Part shown: positions 8,138-16,979 of the stretch, piece by piece
Layout of the letters: each line of letters starts with the position of its first letter
How positions within the stretch are numbered: the first letter of the stretch is position 1
Assembly (NCBI RefSeq): GCF_900156895.1
Contig: NZ_FTPD01000045.1
Location: 513,044 to 577,043, forward strand
Direction: 5' to 3'
Length of the DNA stretch: 64,000 nucleotides
Source of the DNA: Mesorhizobium prunaredense
GTDB lineage: Bacteria; Pseudomonadota; Alphaproteobacteria; Rhizobiales; Rhizobiaceae
The notes under the pieces: generated by a model
Told to the model about the DNA's origin: nothing
The model's database searches: none
What the model saw: only the letters and a program-made list of their open reading frames with translations
Translations under genes and position numbers: made by a program

Positions 8138-9157
8138 CTACCTGTTGCCCCTGCCGGAAAGGGCGAAGGTGAAGACAAGGGCAACCACGAGAACCACGCC
8201 CTTGATGAAATCCTGCGTGTAATAGGGCGCGTTCATCATCGTCAGGCCCTGCAGCAGCACGCCGACAAACACCGCGCCGACAGCCGTGCCGAAGGCGTTC
8301 GGCTTGGCGGCGCCGAGAACCGCGTAGCCGATGAGCGCCGCCGCGACAGCGTCGAGCAGGAGATTATTACCCGAGGCGATGTCGCCGCGTCCAAGCCGGG
8401 CAGCGAGCAAAATGCCGCCGATCGAGGCAAAAACCCCTGAAATAACGTATGCCCAGATTTTGTATGCCTTGACAGGCGCGCCGGCGAGCTCGGCAGCCCG
8501 TTGGTTGCTGCCGACCGCATACATCATGCGGCCGAAACGGGTGTATTCGAGAAAGAACCAGATCAGCACCGCAAGCACGAGCAGGACGACGACCGAAACC
8601 GGGATGAGGTTGGGGATGAAGAAATCGAAGCGGTGGCGGCCGAGCGACAGGAAGGCGGCGCCGAATGTGCCGTTGGCGACCGAGCCGTCGGGCATCGTCA
8701 TGCCGGTGGCGATCGAGCGGCCCTCGGTCGGGATGCGCTGCAAGCCGACGAGCAGGAACATCATGCCGAGCGTCGCCAGGAGATCCGGTACGCGCATATA
8801 GACGATCAGCCAGCCATTGATGAGCCCGACGACGACGCCGATCAAGAGACAGGCGACGACCGCGACGATGGCGTTCTGCTCCAGCACCACCATGACATAG
8901 GCGGCGGCCATCATGGCGCTGGTAGCGACCGAGCCGATCGACAGGTCGAAGCCGCCGACGACCAGGGTGGCGGTGACGCCGAGCGCCAGCACGCCGGTAA
9001 TGGCGACGGACTGGAAGATGAAGACGGCGCTCTGCGGCGAGACGAAGCCATCGGCGGCGATGGCGAAATAGCCGATCAACCCGAACAGCAGAACGATGAA
9101 GCCATAGCGAATGGCATGGTCGCGCGCGAGCGCCATCCTTACCCAGCCCGAACTCAT
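8138..9157 (-). CDS. Sugar ABC transporter permease, RbsC-like (339 aa)
   Basis: A polytopic inner-membrane protein of the branched-chain amino acid/ribose permease family with about ten hydrophobic segments. Family marks are GGFDLSIGSV near residue 70 and GRMMYAVGSNQRAAELAG, the cytoplasmic coupling loop. The operon has only one permease gene, so a homodimer is expected. It lies 22 bases downstream of the ATPase gene and 62 bases upstream of the binding-protein gene. Confidence 0.9.
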   Translation of the reverse strand: MSSGWVRMALARDHAIRYGFIVLLFGLIGYFAIAADGFVSPQSAVFIFQSVAITGVLALGVTATLVVGGFDLSIGSVATSAMMAAAYVMVVLEQNAIVAVVACLLIGVVVGLINGWLIVYMRVPDLLATLGMMFLLVGLQRIPTEGRSIATGMTMPDGSVANGTFGAAFLSLGRHRFDFFIPNLIPVSVVVLLVLAVLIWFFLEYTRFGRMMYAVGSNQRAAELAGAPVKAYKIWAYVISGVFASIGGILLAARLGRGDIASGNNLLLDAVAAALIGYAVLGAAKPNAFGTAVGAVFVGVLLQGLTMMNAPYYTQDFIKGVVLVVALVFTFALSGRGNR

Positions 9158-9179
9158 GCCCTCTCCATTCCAATTCTCA

Positions 9180-10721
9180 CTATCTGTCCGCGCTCAAGGC
9201 TGCGCTGTGCAGCGGCCCGCCCGCCACTTCGGCCAGCAGGCGCTCGAGGTCGATGTCGGCGTTGCGATGCTCGCCGACGATTGTCTGCTCCGACATCACC
9301 AGGATGCGGTCGGCGGTCTCCAGCGCCTCATCGAGCTCGGTGACGAACAGCAGCGTCGCACGGCCGTTGGCGCTCGCCCGCAGCTTGGCGGCGATATCGC
9401 GCCTGGCTGAGATGTCGACGCCCTGAAACGGCTCGTCCAGGATGAACAGTCTTGCCGCCTGCGACATCCAGCGGGCGACCATCACCTTCTGCTGGTTGCC
9501 GCCGGAAAGGGCGGACATTTCGTCCTTCTCCGAGCGGCAGACGATGCCCAACTCCCCGATCTGCCGGCGGGCGGTGGCGCGCTCGATGCGACGCTTGAGG
9601 ACGCCCAGACGCGACATCCGCCTGTGGAACGGCAGGCTGATATTCTCCTGGATGTTGAAGTCGCCGACGATCCCGTTTTCGCTCCGGTCCTTGGCGACGA
9701 GAAACACGCCGGCGGCGATCGCTTCACCCGTCGACCCCGGGGCATAGGCTTTGCCGTTCAGCACCATGGTGCCGGTGAGCGGCTTGCGGACGCCAAACAG
9801 CGTCTCGGCGAGCGCTGTCTTGCCGACGCCGACGAGGCCGGTGATGGCAACGACTTCGCCGTCGCCGAGCGTCAAAGAGATCGGCCTGGAACCTTCGGCA
9901 ATGCGCAACCTGTCAATCGTCAGGACAGGTCTGGCCGAATTCCTGGCGACGATCCGGTCGAGGTGGATCTTGCGGCCGAGCATGGCGTTGACCGCGCCTT
10001 CATAATCGAGCGGCTTGCGGTCGAAGACACCTGAGATGACGCCGTCGCGCATCGAGACGATCCGGTCGGCAAGCCGCCTGATGTCGGACATGCGGTGCGA
10101 GATGTAGAGGATGGCGACGCCGTGCTCGCGAAGCCTGTCGAGCAGCGCGAAAAGCCGGTCAGCCTCGGCGCTGGACAAAGACGAGGTCGGCTCGTCGAGG
10201 ATCAGCACTTTCGGCTGATGCGCCATGGCGCGGGCAATCGCCACCATCTGGCGATCGGCCAGCGAGAGATCGCTGATCCGGGCCTTGAGGTCGATCGCCA
10301 GCCCCATGCGGTCGGCAACCGCCTTGGCCTCGCGGCGCACCCGGCCTGGATTGAACAGGGTCGGCGCGCCGCTGCCGCTCAGCCTGTCGAGCGTCAAATT
10401 GGTGGCGACGTCGAGGTCGGCGACGACACCGTCATTGATGTTCTGATGAACGGTGACGACGCCGGCGCGGATCGCCTCCGCCGGCGTTTTCGGCGCGAAG
10501 TCTTGCGGCGCGAAGTTTTGGCCGGCGAGGCTCATCGTGCCGCCGCCGCGCTCATAGACGCCGCTGATGATCTTGACCAGGGTGGATTTGCCGGCGCCGT
10601 TGGCGCCCATCAGCACGGTCACTTCACCGGCATGCAAATCGAGCGAGACGCCGCCAAGCACCTCGATGTGGCCGAAGGATTTCCTCAGGCCGTCGACGCG
10701 GAACACGGCATCATTGCCCAT
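9180..10721 (-). CDS. Sugar ABC transporter ATPase, RbsA-like tandem NBD (513 aa)
   Basis: Two fused ABC nucleotide-binding domains. The first has Walker A GANGAGKST and Walker B LILDEPTSSLS. The second has a variant P-loop GLVGVGKTA, the signature LSGGNQQKV and FILDEPFQGVD. A degenerate second P-loop is normal for RbsA/MglA proteins. ATG 10721 follows a GGAGG ribosome site, so the longer in-frame extension (to 10781) is rejected; it would also run into the operator palindrome. It is the first gene of the operon. Confidence 0.9.
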   Translation of the reverse strand: MGNDAVFRVDGLRKSFGHIEVLGGVSLDLHAGEVTVLMGANGAGKSTLVKIISGVYERGGGTMSLAGQNFAPQDFAPKTPAEAIRAGVVTVHQNINDGVVADLDVATNLTLDRLSGSGAPTLFNPGRVRREAKAVADRMGLAIDLKARISDLSLADRQMVAIARAMAHQPKVLILDEPTSSLSSAEADRLFALLDRLREHGVAILYISHRMSDIRRLADRIVSMRDGVISGVFDRKPLDYEGAVNAMLGRKIHLDRIVARNSARPVLTIDRLRIAEGSRPISLTLGDGEVVAITGLVGVGKTALAETLFGVRKPLTGTMVLNGKAYAPGSTGEAIAAGVFLVAKDRSENGIVGDFNIQENISLPFHRRMSRLGVLKRRIERATARRQIGELGIVCRSEKDEMSALSGGNQQKVMVARWMSQAARLFILDEPFQGVDISARRDIAAKLRASANGRATLLFVTELDEALETADRILVMSEQTIVGEHRNADIDLERLLAEVAGGPLHSAALSADR

Positions 10722-10740
10722 TCGTTCCTCCCTGGCGACG

Positions 10741-10803
10741 ACGCTATGGGCTGTTCCGGCAATTGTCAACACGATTGACAATTGCCAGAGGGCTTCCTAG
10801 CTT
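10741..10803. promoter_or_regulatory. Divergent promoters with -35 boxes inside a perfect inverted repeat
   Basis: GGCAATTGTCAA (10758-10769) and TTGACAATTGCC (10775-10786) are perfect 12-base arms around a 5-base spacer. Each arm carries TTGACA, one per strand. On the plus strand TTGACA (10775-10780) is 17 bases from TAGCTT (10798-10803). On the minus strand TTGACA (10769-10764) is 17 bases from TAGCGT (10746-10741). A dimeric regulator bound here would cover both -35 boxes and switch the importer operon and mtnKA together. The regulator is unknown; the SorC-type protein at 2541-3506 is one candidate. Confidence 0.6.
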
Positions 10804-10856
10804 GGACCAACCGTGACGGCTCCACTAAGATGAGGGCGCGTAAACGGGAGGTGAGG

Positions 10857-12128
10857 ATGACTGGGAAATTGCCGTTCGAAGCACTGTCGGTCGAAACACT
10901 GGCGGCACGCCTCGGCGCCAACACGGCGCTGTGCTCGCATATCGGCAAGGACACGCCCCGCTGGAAGGTTCGCGAGGTCGGCGACGGCAATCTGAACCTG
11001 GTGTTCATCGTCGAGGGTGCGCAGGGTGCGGCCGTCGTCAAGCAGGCCCTGCCCTATGTCCGCCTGGTCGGCGACAGCTGGCCGCTGCCGCTAAAACGCT
11101 CCTTCTTCGAATATCACGCGCTGACACGGCAGCAGGCGAGAGCGCCCGGCTCGGTGCCGGCGATCCATCACTTCGACGAAGGCCAGGCGCTGATCATCAT
11201 GGAGTATCTGTCGCCGCACATCATCCTGCGGCGGGCGCTGATCGAGGGCCGGCAACTGCCCAACATCGCCAGGGATATCGGCCTGTTCATGGCCCGCACT
11301 TTGTTTCGCGGCTCCGACCTCAGCATGGTGACCAAGGATCGCAAGGCCGATCTGGCGCTGTTCGCCGACAATGTCGAGCTTTGCGACATCACCGAGAACC
11401 TGGTTTTCTCGGACCCGTATTTCGACGCCAGGATGAACCGGCATACGAGCCCGCAACTCGACAGCATCGTCGCAGAATTGCGCGCCGACCGCGACCTCAA
11501 GGTCGAGGCGCAGCGGCTGAAGCACATTTTTGCGGCCAATGCAGAGACGCTGCTGCACGGCGACCTGCATTCCGGCTCGATCATGGTCACCGAGACAGAA
11601 ACGCGGATGATCGATCCCGAATTCGCTTTTTACGGCCCGATCGCCTTCGACGTCGGCATGCTGCTCGCCAATTTCTGGATGGCGTTCTTCTCGCAGCGTG
11701 GCCACGAGCAGATCGGAAAGCGCGACGCCATGCGCGCCTATCTGCTCGGCGTGACGGTCGAGACATGGTCGGTGTTCCGCAGCGAGTTCTCGCATCTGTG
11801 GCGAACCGAGCGCACCGGCATGCTCTATCAGAAAAGCCTGTTCGAGGATCAGGGCGACAGGCTCGGCTCCGAGCAGGCGCTCGACCACGTGCTGCACCAG
11901 ATCTGGACCGACATGCTGGGCTTTGCCGGCGTCGAGGTGCACCGGCGCATTCTTGGCCTCGCGCACAACGCCGATTTCGAGACCATTGCCGACGCCGATC
12001 TGCGCGCCACATGTGAGGCGAAGGCGCTGAAATTCGGCCGTCACATCGCCGTCAGCCGGCGCCAGATTCACAGCATCGACGAGGTCAACACGCTGGCCGC
12101 GCTGATCGAACGGGAGAACAGGATTTGA
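10857..12128 (+). CDS. mtnK: S-methyl-5-thioribose kinase (423 aa)
   Basis: Phosphorylates 5-methylthioribose at C1 with ATP, the entry step of methylthioribose salvage. It has a protein-kinase-like fold: GDGNLNLVFIVE is the nucleotide-binding loop, HGDLHSGSIMV the catalytic loop, and MIDPEFAFYGP the metal-binding DPE segment. ATG 10857 is preceded by GGGAGGTGAGG. It overlaps mtnA by four bases and is divergent from the sugar importer. No mtnB, mtnC, mtnD or mtnE is in the window, so the carbon skeleton may leave by another route. Confidence 0.9.
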   Translation: MTGKLPFEALSVETLAARLGANTALCSHIGKDTPRWKVREVGDGNLNLVFIVEGAQGAAVVKQALPYVRLVGDSWPLPLKRSFFEYHALTRQQARAPGSVPAIHHFDEGQALIIMEYLSPHIILRRALIEGRQLPNIARDIGLFMARTLFRGSDLSMVTKDRKADLALFADNVELCDITENLVFSDPYFDARMNRHTSPQLDSIVAELRADRDLKVEAQRLKHIFAANAETLLHGDLHSGSIMVTETETRMIDPEFAFYGPIAFDVGMLLANFWMAFFSQRGHEQIGKRDAMRAYLLGVTVETWSVFRSEFSHLWRTERTGMLYQKSLFEDQGDRLGSEQALDHVLHQIWTDMLGFAGVEVHRRILGLAHNADFETIADADLRATCEAKALKFGRHIAVSRRQIHSIDEVNTLAALIERENRI

Positions 12129-13219
12129 ACGTCGGCGACCGCCACTACCGCACCATCTGGCTGAGCGACGACCGGCGTTCGGTGCAGATCATCGACCAGC
12201 GCTGGCTGCCGCATGATTTCCGCGTCGAAAAAGTCGGCACCGTTGCCGGCATTGCCACGGCGATCCGCGACATGTGGGTTCGTGGCGCGCCACTGATCGG
12301 CGTCACCGCGGCCTATGGCGTCGCCATGCAGATGGCCGACGACCCTTCCGATGCGGCACTCGACGGCGTCTGGGAGGTCTTGCACGAAACCCGCCCGACG
12401 GCGATCAATCTGCGCTGGGCGCTCGATGAGATGCGCAATTTCCTGCGGCCGCTTCCATCTGGACAGCGCGCCGAAGCGGCTTATCGGCGCGCCGGCGAAA
12501 TCGCCGACGAGGATGTCGGCCTCAACCGCGCCATCGGCGTCAATGGGCTTGAGATCATCAGGGAAATCGCAGCACGCAAGCAACCGGGCGAGCCGGTCAA
12601 CATCCTGACCCACTGCAATGCCGGCTGGCTGGCCACCGTCGACTACGGCACCGCCACGGCGCCGATCTATCTGGCAACGGAAGCCGGCATTCCCGTTCAT
12701 GTCTATGTCGACGAAACCCGCCCGCGCAACCAGGGCGCCCAGTTGACCGCATGGGAGATGACCGGCCACGGCGTGCCGCATACGCTGATCGTCGACAATG
12801 CCGGTGGCCATCTGATGCAGCGCGGCCAGATCGACATGGTCATCGTCGGCACCGACCGCACCACCGCCGCCGGCGATGTCTGCAACAAGATCGGCACCTA
12901 TCTGAAGGCGCTGGCCGCCGCCGACAACGACGTGCCGTTCTATGTCGCGCTGCCGTCGCCGACCATCGACTGGACGGTGGGCGACGGGCTGGCCGAAATC
13001 CCGATCGAACAGCGCTCCGGCGACGAGGTCTCGCTGGTCTGGGGCAAGAGCGCGAATGGCGAGATTGCGCAGGTCCGCATCTCGCCGGAAACGACGCCCG
13101 CGGCAAACCCGGCCTTCGACGTGACGCCGGCGCGGCTGGTCACCGGATTGATCACCGAGCGCGGCGTCGCCAAGGCTTCGCGCGACGGCTTGAAGGCGAT
13201 GTTTCCCGGACGGGGATGA
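12125..13219 (+). CDS. mtnA: Methylthioribose-1-phosphate isomerase (364 aa)
   Basis: Converts 5-methylthioribose 1-phosphate to 5-methylthioribulose 1-phosphate. The family motifs RGAPLIGVTAAYG, ILTHCNAGWLATVDYG (active-site cysteine near residue 164) and VGTDRTTAAGDVCNKIGTY (catalytic aspartate) are all present. It starts with TTG at 12125, overlapping the mtnK stop, which indicates translational coupling. The product resembles substrates of class II aldolases. Such an aldolase, fused to a dehydrogenase, is encoded about 7 kb upstream. Confidence 0.92.
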   Translation: MNVGDRHYRTIWLSDDRRSVQIIDQRWLPHDFRVEKVGTVAGIATAIRDMWVRGAPLIGVTAAYGVAMQMADDPSDAALDGVWEVLHETRPTAINLRWALDEMRNFLRPLPSGQRAEAAYRRAGEIADEDVGLNRAIGVNGLEIIREIAARKQPGEPVNILTHCNAGWLATVDYGTATAPIYLATEAGIPVHVYVDETRPRNQGAQLTAWEMTGHGVPHTLIVDNAGGHLMQRGQIDMVIVGTDRTTAAGDVCNKIGTYLKALAAADNDVPFYVALPSPTIDWTVGDGLAEIPIEQRSGDEVSLVWGKSANGEIAQVRISPETTPAANPAFDVTPARLVTGLITERGVAKASRDGLKAMFPGRG

Positions 13220-13438
13220 TCCTGCTCCCGAATACTGCTGAAACGGTTGGCAGCGGACCCCTAAACATCAAAACTGCCGACTCGCTGGACCGCTGAAAAG
13301 ATCCTCGCGGGCAATGCCAAATGCGATGTCGATCCACCGCATAATCCGACAAGGCCGCCACCAGCTGGCGCAGCCAACGGCGGGATTGCGGAATTGGCTC
13401 TCGTGAACGCGTTCATCCCAAATCGGATTGCCAATCCA

Positions 13439-13461
13439 TGGTAGTGTGATTATACCAGTTG
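13439..13461. promoter_or_regulatory. Candidate NanR-like operator upstream of apnO
   Basis: The core ATTATACCAG (13449-13458; reverse strand CTGGTATAAT) lies 53 bases upstream of apnO. It recurs at 17259-17268 and 25526-25535, each before an apionate-pathway transcription unit. Here TGGTA (13439-13443) and TACCA (13453-13457) also form an inverted repeat. E. coli NanR is known to bind GGTATA repeats, and the GntR regulator at 24714-25424 is NanR-like. The rest of the 292-base gap after mtnA shows nothing recognisable. Confidence 0.55.
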
Positions 13462-13511
13462 CTAAGGTGACGATCGGCAGGGCCATCGTTGGAGATCAGG
13501 AGTGCGGCTAG

Positions 13512-14339
13512 ATGACAACGATTGCGCTGTTTGGTGCCGGCGGCAAAATGGGTTACCGCCTGTCGACCAATTTTCGCGGCTCTCCCTACATCATACGCCA
13601 TGTCGAGGTCAGCGACGCCGGCCGCGAGCGGCTGAAGTCCGGGCTGGGCATCGACGCGGTCAGCGCCGATGAAGCGCTGAACGGCGCCGAGGTGGTGATC
13701 CTGGCGGTTCCCGACACCCACATCGGCAAGGTCGCTGCCAGCATCGAGGGCAAGCTTGCGTCCGGCACCATGGTGGTCGTGCTCGACGCCGCAGCGCCTT
13801 TCGCCGGCCATTTGCCGAAGCGGCCGGACCTGACCTATTTCGTCACCCATCCCTGCCATCCGCCGATCTTCAACGACGAAACCGACATGGCGGCCAAGAA
13901 GGACTATTTCGGCGGCGTCAAGGCCAAGCAGCATATGGTCAGCGCGCTGATGCAGGGACCGGAGGAGGATTTTGCCAAGGGCGAAGCGATCGCCAAGATC
14001 ATCTGGGCCCCGGTGATGCGGTCGCATCGCGTCACGGTCGACCAGATGGCGCTGCTCGAGCCGGGCCTTTCGGAGACCGTCTGCGCTTCGCTGCTGGTCG
14101 TCATGAAGGAAGCCGTCGACGAGGTCGTCGCGCGCGGGGTCGACCAGCAGGCCGCTCTCGACTTCCTGCTTGGCCATATGAATGTGCTCGGCGCCGTCAT
14201 CTTCGGCGAGACCAAGGGCGTGTTCTCCGACGCCTGCAACAAGGCCATCGAGTTCGGCAAGCCGGTGCTGATGCGCGACGACTGGAAGCGGGTCTTCGAG
14301 CCGGAAGAGATTGCGGCGAGCATCCAGCGCATCACCTGA
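13512..14339 (+). CDS. apnO: D-apionate oxidoisomerase-like dehydrogenase (275 aa)
   Basis: An NAD-binding protein of the 6-phosphogluconate dehydrogenase-like group, with an N-terminal Rossmann motif (ALFGAGGKMGYRLS) and a helical C-terminal domain. ApnO oxidises D-apionate and migrates its hydroxymethyl group to give 3-oxo-isoapionate (established for the family in D-apiose pathways). HPCHPPIF near residue 116 and HRVTVDQMALLEPG are likely active-site segments. ATG 13512 gives the exact Rossmann start. The assignment is strengthened by apsD, apnL, oiaX and oiaK in the same region and by the shared upstream motif. It is separated from them by two unrelated minus-strand genes. Confidence 0.75.
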   Translation: MTTIALFGAGGKMGYRLSTNFRGSPYIIRHVEVSDAGRERLKSGLGIDAVSADEALNGAEVVILAVPDTHIGKVAASIEGKLASGTMVVVLDAAAPFAGHLPKRPDLTYFVTHPCHPPIFNDETDMAAKKDYFGGVKAKQHMVSALMQGPEEDFAKGEAIAKIIWAPVMRSHRVTVDQMALLEPGLSETVCASLLVVMKEAVDEVVARGVDQQAALDFLLGHMNVLGAVIFGETKGVFSDACNKAIEFGKPVLMRDDWKRVFEPEEIAASIQRIT

Positions 14340-14351
14340 GGCGGAAGCCGC

Positions 14352-14385
14352 CCTTTCCTTCTCCCGCTGCGGGAGAAGGAAAAGG
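14352..14385. terminator. Bidirectional stem-loop between apnO and 14392
   Basis: CCTTTCCTTCTCCC (14352-14365) pairs with GGGAGAAGGAAAAGG (14371-14385) around the loop GCTGC, with one bulge. It lies between two convergent stop codons, so it can serve both strands. Hairpins with this CCTTCTCCC/GGGAGAAGG core are widespread in rhizobial genomes. Confidence 0.55.
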
Positions 14386-14391
14386 CGCCTC

Positions 14392-15123
14392 CTATGTCAC
14401 CGCGGTTACCCTGCCCGCCGCATCGAGGCGACAGCCGACTCGCGCCTGCCGAACCTCGACGCCGCCTTGTCTTGCATAGTGTATGCGCACCTCGATCGGC
14501 GCCGTGAGTGCGCCCCGCCGTTGCTGCAACGGACCTGCGCTTACCGCATGAACACGCACGGCGCCAAGCGGCGTCGCGGCCGACGCGATCGCCGTGCGGC
14601 AGGCGCGCACCACAGCTGGTGGGATACCGGGTTTGGCTATCAGTGGCGCCATAAGCGGATAGCCATAGGTGATCCGCGCCGACGTGTTGCGACCAGTTCC
14701 GGAAGGCCTGAGCGCGCGCGGCAGGAAGACGAATCGTCTGGCGGCCTTGGCCTTGGCGGTGGCTGGCGTGATGCCGGCATTGCTGCTCGCGGCTTGCCCG
14801 GCGTCCAGCGCCGTGCCCGATGGGGACGAAGGGTCGCCTACCCCGACACCTGTCGATAGGCCGCCGCTTGCGCCGCCGAGGTTGCCGCTGACGCCAAGTC
14901 CGGCACCGAGCGATCCGTTGCCCGCACCGAGCGATCCGCCAAGGCTTGCTCCCCCTACTCCGTCGACGCTCGAGCCGCCCGCCACCGAGGCGCCTTTCGG
15001 GCCGGCGCCAAGGCCAGCACCGACCCCGACACCGCCAACTTTGCCGCCAAGCCCCGCCTCAAGAGCCGAGGCCGGGCCAATTGCGATCGCGACTGTCAAT
15101 ACGGCTGCGAAATATTTGTTCAT
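14392..15123 (-). CDS. Secreted glycine-rich protein of unknown function (243 aa)
   Basis: Not recognised as a named family. It has a Sec signal peptide of about 22 residues (MNKYFAAVLTVAIAIGPASA), then a low-complexity Gly/Ala/Ser/Val region (about 24-115) built of GLG, GVG and GAG steps. A basic C-terminal domain (about 130-243) follows, with two cysteines and the segments GRNTSARITYGYPL and APIEVRIHYARQG. Start 15123 is chosen because it begins the signal peptide. The glycine-rich part could be a flexible surface stalk. It forms a minus-strand pair with the coiled-coil gene upstream and interrupts the apionate region. Confidence 0.55.
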   Translation of the reverse strand: MNKYFAAVLTVAIAIGPASALEAGLGGKVGGVGVGAGLGAGPKGASVAGGSSVDGVGGASLGGSLGAGNGSLGAGLGVSGNLGGASGGLSTGVGVGDPSSPSGTALDAGQAASSNAGITPATAKAKAARRFVFLPRALRPSGTGRNTSARITYGYPLMAPLIAKPGIPPAVVRACRTAIASAATPLGAVRVHAVSAGPLQQRRGALTAPIEVRIHYARQGGVEVRQARVGCRLDAAGRVTAVT

Positions 15124-15185
15124 CACCATGTTCCTCCTGCGGCATGTATTCGGCCCACGGAAATGCCCTTCACGATCAGCCCTCG

Positions 15186-16979
15186 CTAGTGAGCGCCGAG
15201 CTTCGGCGGTCGCGTCGGGAGCAACGCGTCGGGAAGCGCGATGGTCGCCACCAGAACAGGTCGCGATGGTCTTTTGGCCTTCACTTTGTGGTTTTCCCGC
15301 AACCCCGATTGACGGGCTGGTCGCGAGCGCACGGACACATCTGCACGCGAAGTTGCGACGGCACGCGCTTTCGGAACGCGGTTGACACGCTCGCTGCGAC
15401 GCTCATCCCGGGCCTTTTCAACGTCAATCGCCTTACGCGCGGCGCTGAGCTCGCGGGCCAGGCCGATGGCTTTGTTCCGCTCCTGCTCCAACGCCACGCT
15501 CAGCTCCATCGAGACGCGGCTCGCTTCCTGCTTTGCCGCGTCGCGCTCCCGGCGGGCGCTGTCGCGATCACGAGCAGCTGAATCTGCCCGTTCGCGCTCC
15601 AGTTCGAGTGCGTCGCCAGCGCGCTTCAAAGCCGCCTCGGCCACCTGTCGTTCCCTGATGGCGCTGGTGCGCGCGGCCGCAGACAGATCCGCGCTTGCCT
15701 TAAGAGCGTCGATGGTTTGGCGCGCCGCGGTGAGTTCGCGTTCGAAGCGATCAGCCTTGTGCCGCTCCTCATCAAGCGCTCGCTGCGCCTTTGCTAGAGA
15801 GGCCTCCACAGAGTGACGCGCTTCAAGCGTGGCAGCCTTCTCGTGATCGGCGAGAGTGGTTTTGGCTTTCAAGCCTTTGACTTCGCGTTGCGCCACTTCG
15901 AGATCGAGCGCGAGCTGTTCGGCTATTCGCCGCTGCTGTTTTAGCGCCTGTGCTTGTTCAGCCATCATGTCGGCTACCTTACGCGCCTGTGCGCTGGCGT
16001 CGCGGGCGCCGCGCTGCATCACGGCCAGTTCGGCTCGCGCCGCCGCCAAATCGCGGCGGTCATGGTCATCCCGAGCCGGGTCACCGCGAGCCGGCTGCAC
16101 GCTCTTCTTGAGCGCGTCGACTTCCCTCAGCGCCGCAAAGAGCTGCTGTTCCAGCGTGCCGCGATCAGTCCGCATCGCATCGAGTTCCCGCACCAAGGCG
16201 TCGGCCCGTTGACGCGCCGTCGCAAGGTTCTGATTGTGTCGGGCGGCATCGTTGCGAGCGGTCTGGCGAGCCGCAAGTGCTTCCGCGCGCGCTGCCGCAA
16301 TTTCCATGCGAGCGGCGGACAGCTCATTCAGCAATGCCCGTTCCAGGGCTTGCCGTTGCTCCCCTGCACGCTCCCCAGGTGTGTGGAAACCGCGCACGCC
16401 CGGTTGCGCCTCGGGCTGGCCGTTCTCGACCCTGGCGCGTTGCGAAGCCACGGCCGAAGAGCCGTCGCTGGCTGCGTCCGCCGGCGGTTCGGGCGCTGCT
16501 TGTTTGACCTCCACCGAAGCTGTCAGGTCAGAAGACGAATTTTGTATCAGTTTGACGGTTATGTCAGCCCGTTCCTGACGGCCGCTCCTGGCTTGCAAGC
16601 GATCGGAAATCAGCTTTGCCAGCTCTTCCTCACGCAGACCTGCCGCGGCAATGCTCCCGATCAAGGGAAGGTCGAGCGTGCCAGTCGAGTCGATGGTGAA
16701 ACTATGGTTGAGCTGCAACGCCTCCAGAACGCCATCGCGCAAGGCTGTCCATTGCCAAACGTGCAGTTCGATCGTGTCTCGCGGGGCAAGTCTGTCGTCG
16801 GCCTGCGGCCGACCGTGTGCCGCAGATCCCAGCAGCAGGATGATACACAACGAAATGAGGCACAGCATGGCGCTGCAGCTGCTGCTGCACATGCCACGCA
16901 ATGAAGCCGAATGTCGTCGGTCGGCAAAGCTTGGCGCGGGGCTGCAGGATGACGGCCTGAAACTCTGCACAAAAGTCAT
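15186..16979 (-). CDS. Polysaccharide-export-domain protein with long coiled coil (597 aa)
   Basis: A long N-terminal region and hydrophobic segment (about residues 36-56, AMLCLISLCIILLLGSAA) are followed by a Wza-like export domain (about 60-146). That domain contains LAPRDTIELHVW and TLDLPLIGSIAAAGLREEE. Residues from about 205 to 530 are an almost continuous Ala/Arg/Glu-rich coiled coil, and the C-terminus is basic. The N-terminal domain resembles the polysaccharide biosynthesis/export family, but the rest of Wza is missing. The long heptad region suggests a periplasmic spacer or scaffold. The start at 16979 has a GAGGT site; an internal ATG at 16892 is an alternative. No polysaccharide synthesis genes adjoin it. 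Confidence 0.6.
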   Translation of the reverse strand: MTFVQSFRPSSCSPAPSFADRRHSASLRGMCSSSCSAMLCLISLCIILLLGSAAHGRPQADDRLAPRDTIELHVWQWTALRDGVLEALQLNHSFTIDSTGTLDLPLIGSIAAAGLREEELAKLISDRLQARSGRQERADITVKLIQNSSSDLTASVEVKQAAPEPPADAASDGSSAVASQRARVENGQPEAQPGVRGFHTPGERAGEQRQALERALLNELSAARMEIAAARAEALAARQTARNDAARHNQNLATARQRADALVRELDAMRTDRGTLEQQLFAALREVDALKKSVQPARGDPARDDHDRRDLAAARAELAVMQRGARDASAQARKVADMMAEQAQALKQQRRIAEQLALDLEVAQREVKGLKAKTTLADHEKAATLEARHSVEASLAKAQRALDEERHKADRFERELTAARQTIDALKASADLSAAARTSAIRERQVAEAALKRAGDALELERERADSAARDRDSARRERDAAKQEASRVSMELSVALEQERNKAIGLARELSAARKAIDVEKARDERRSERVNRVPKARAVATSRADVSVRSRPARQSGLRENHKVKAKRPSRPVLVATIALPDALLPTRPPKLGAH

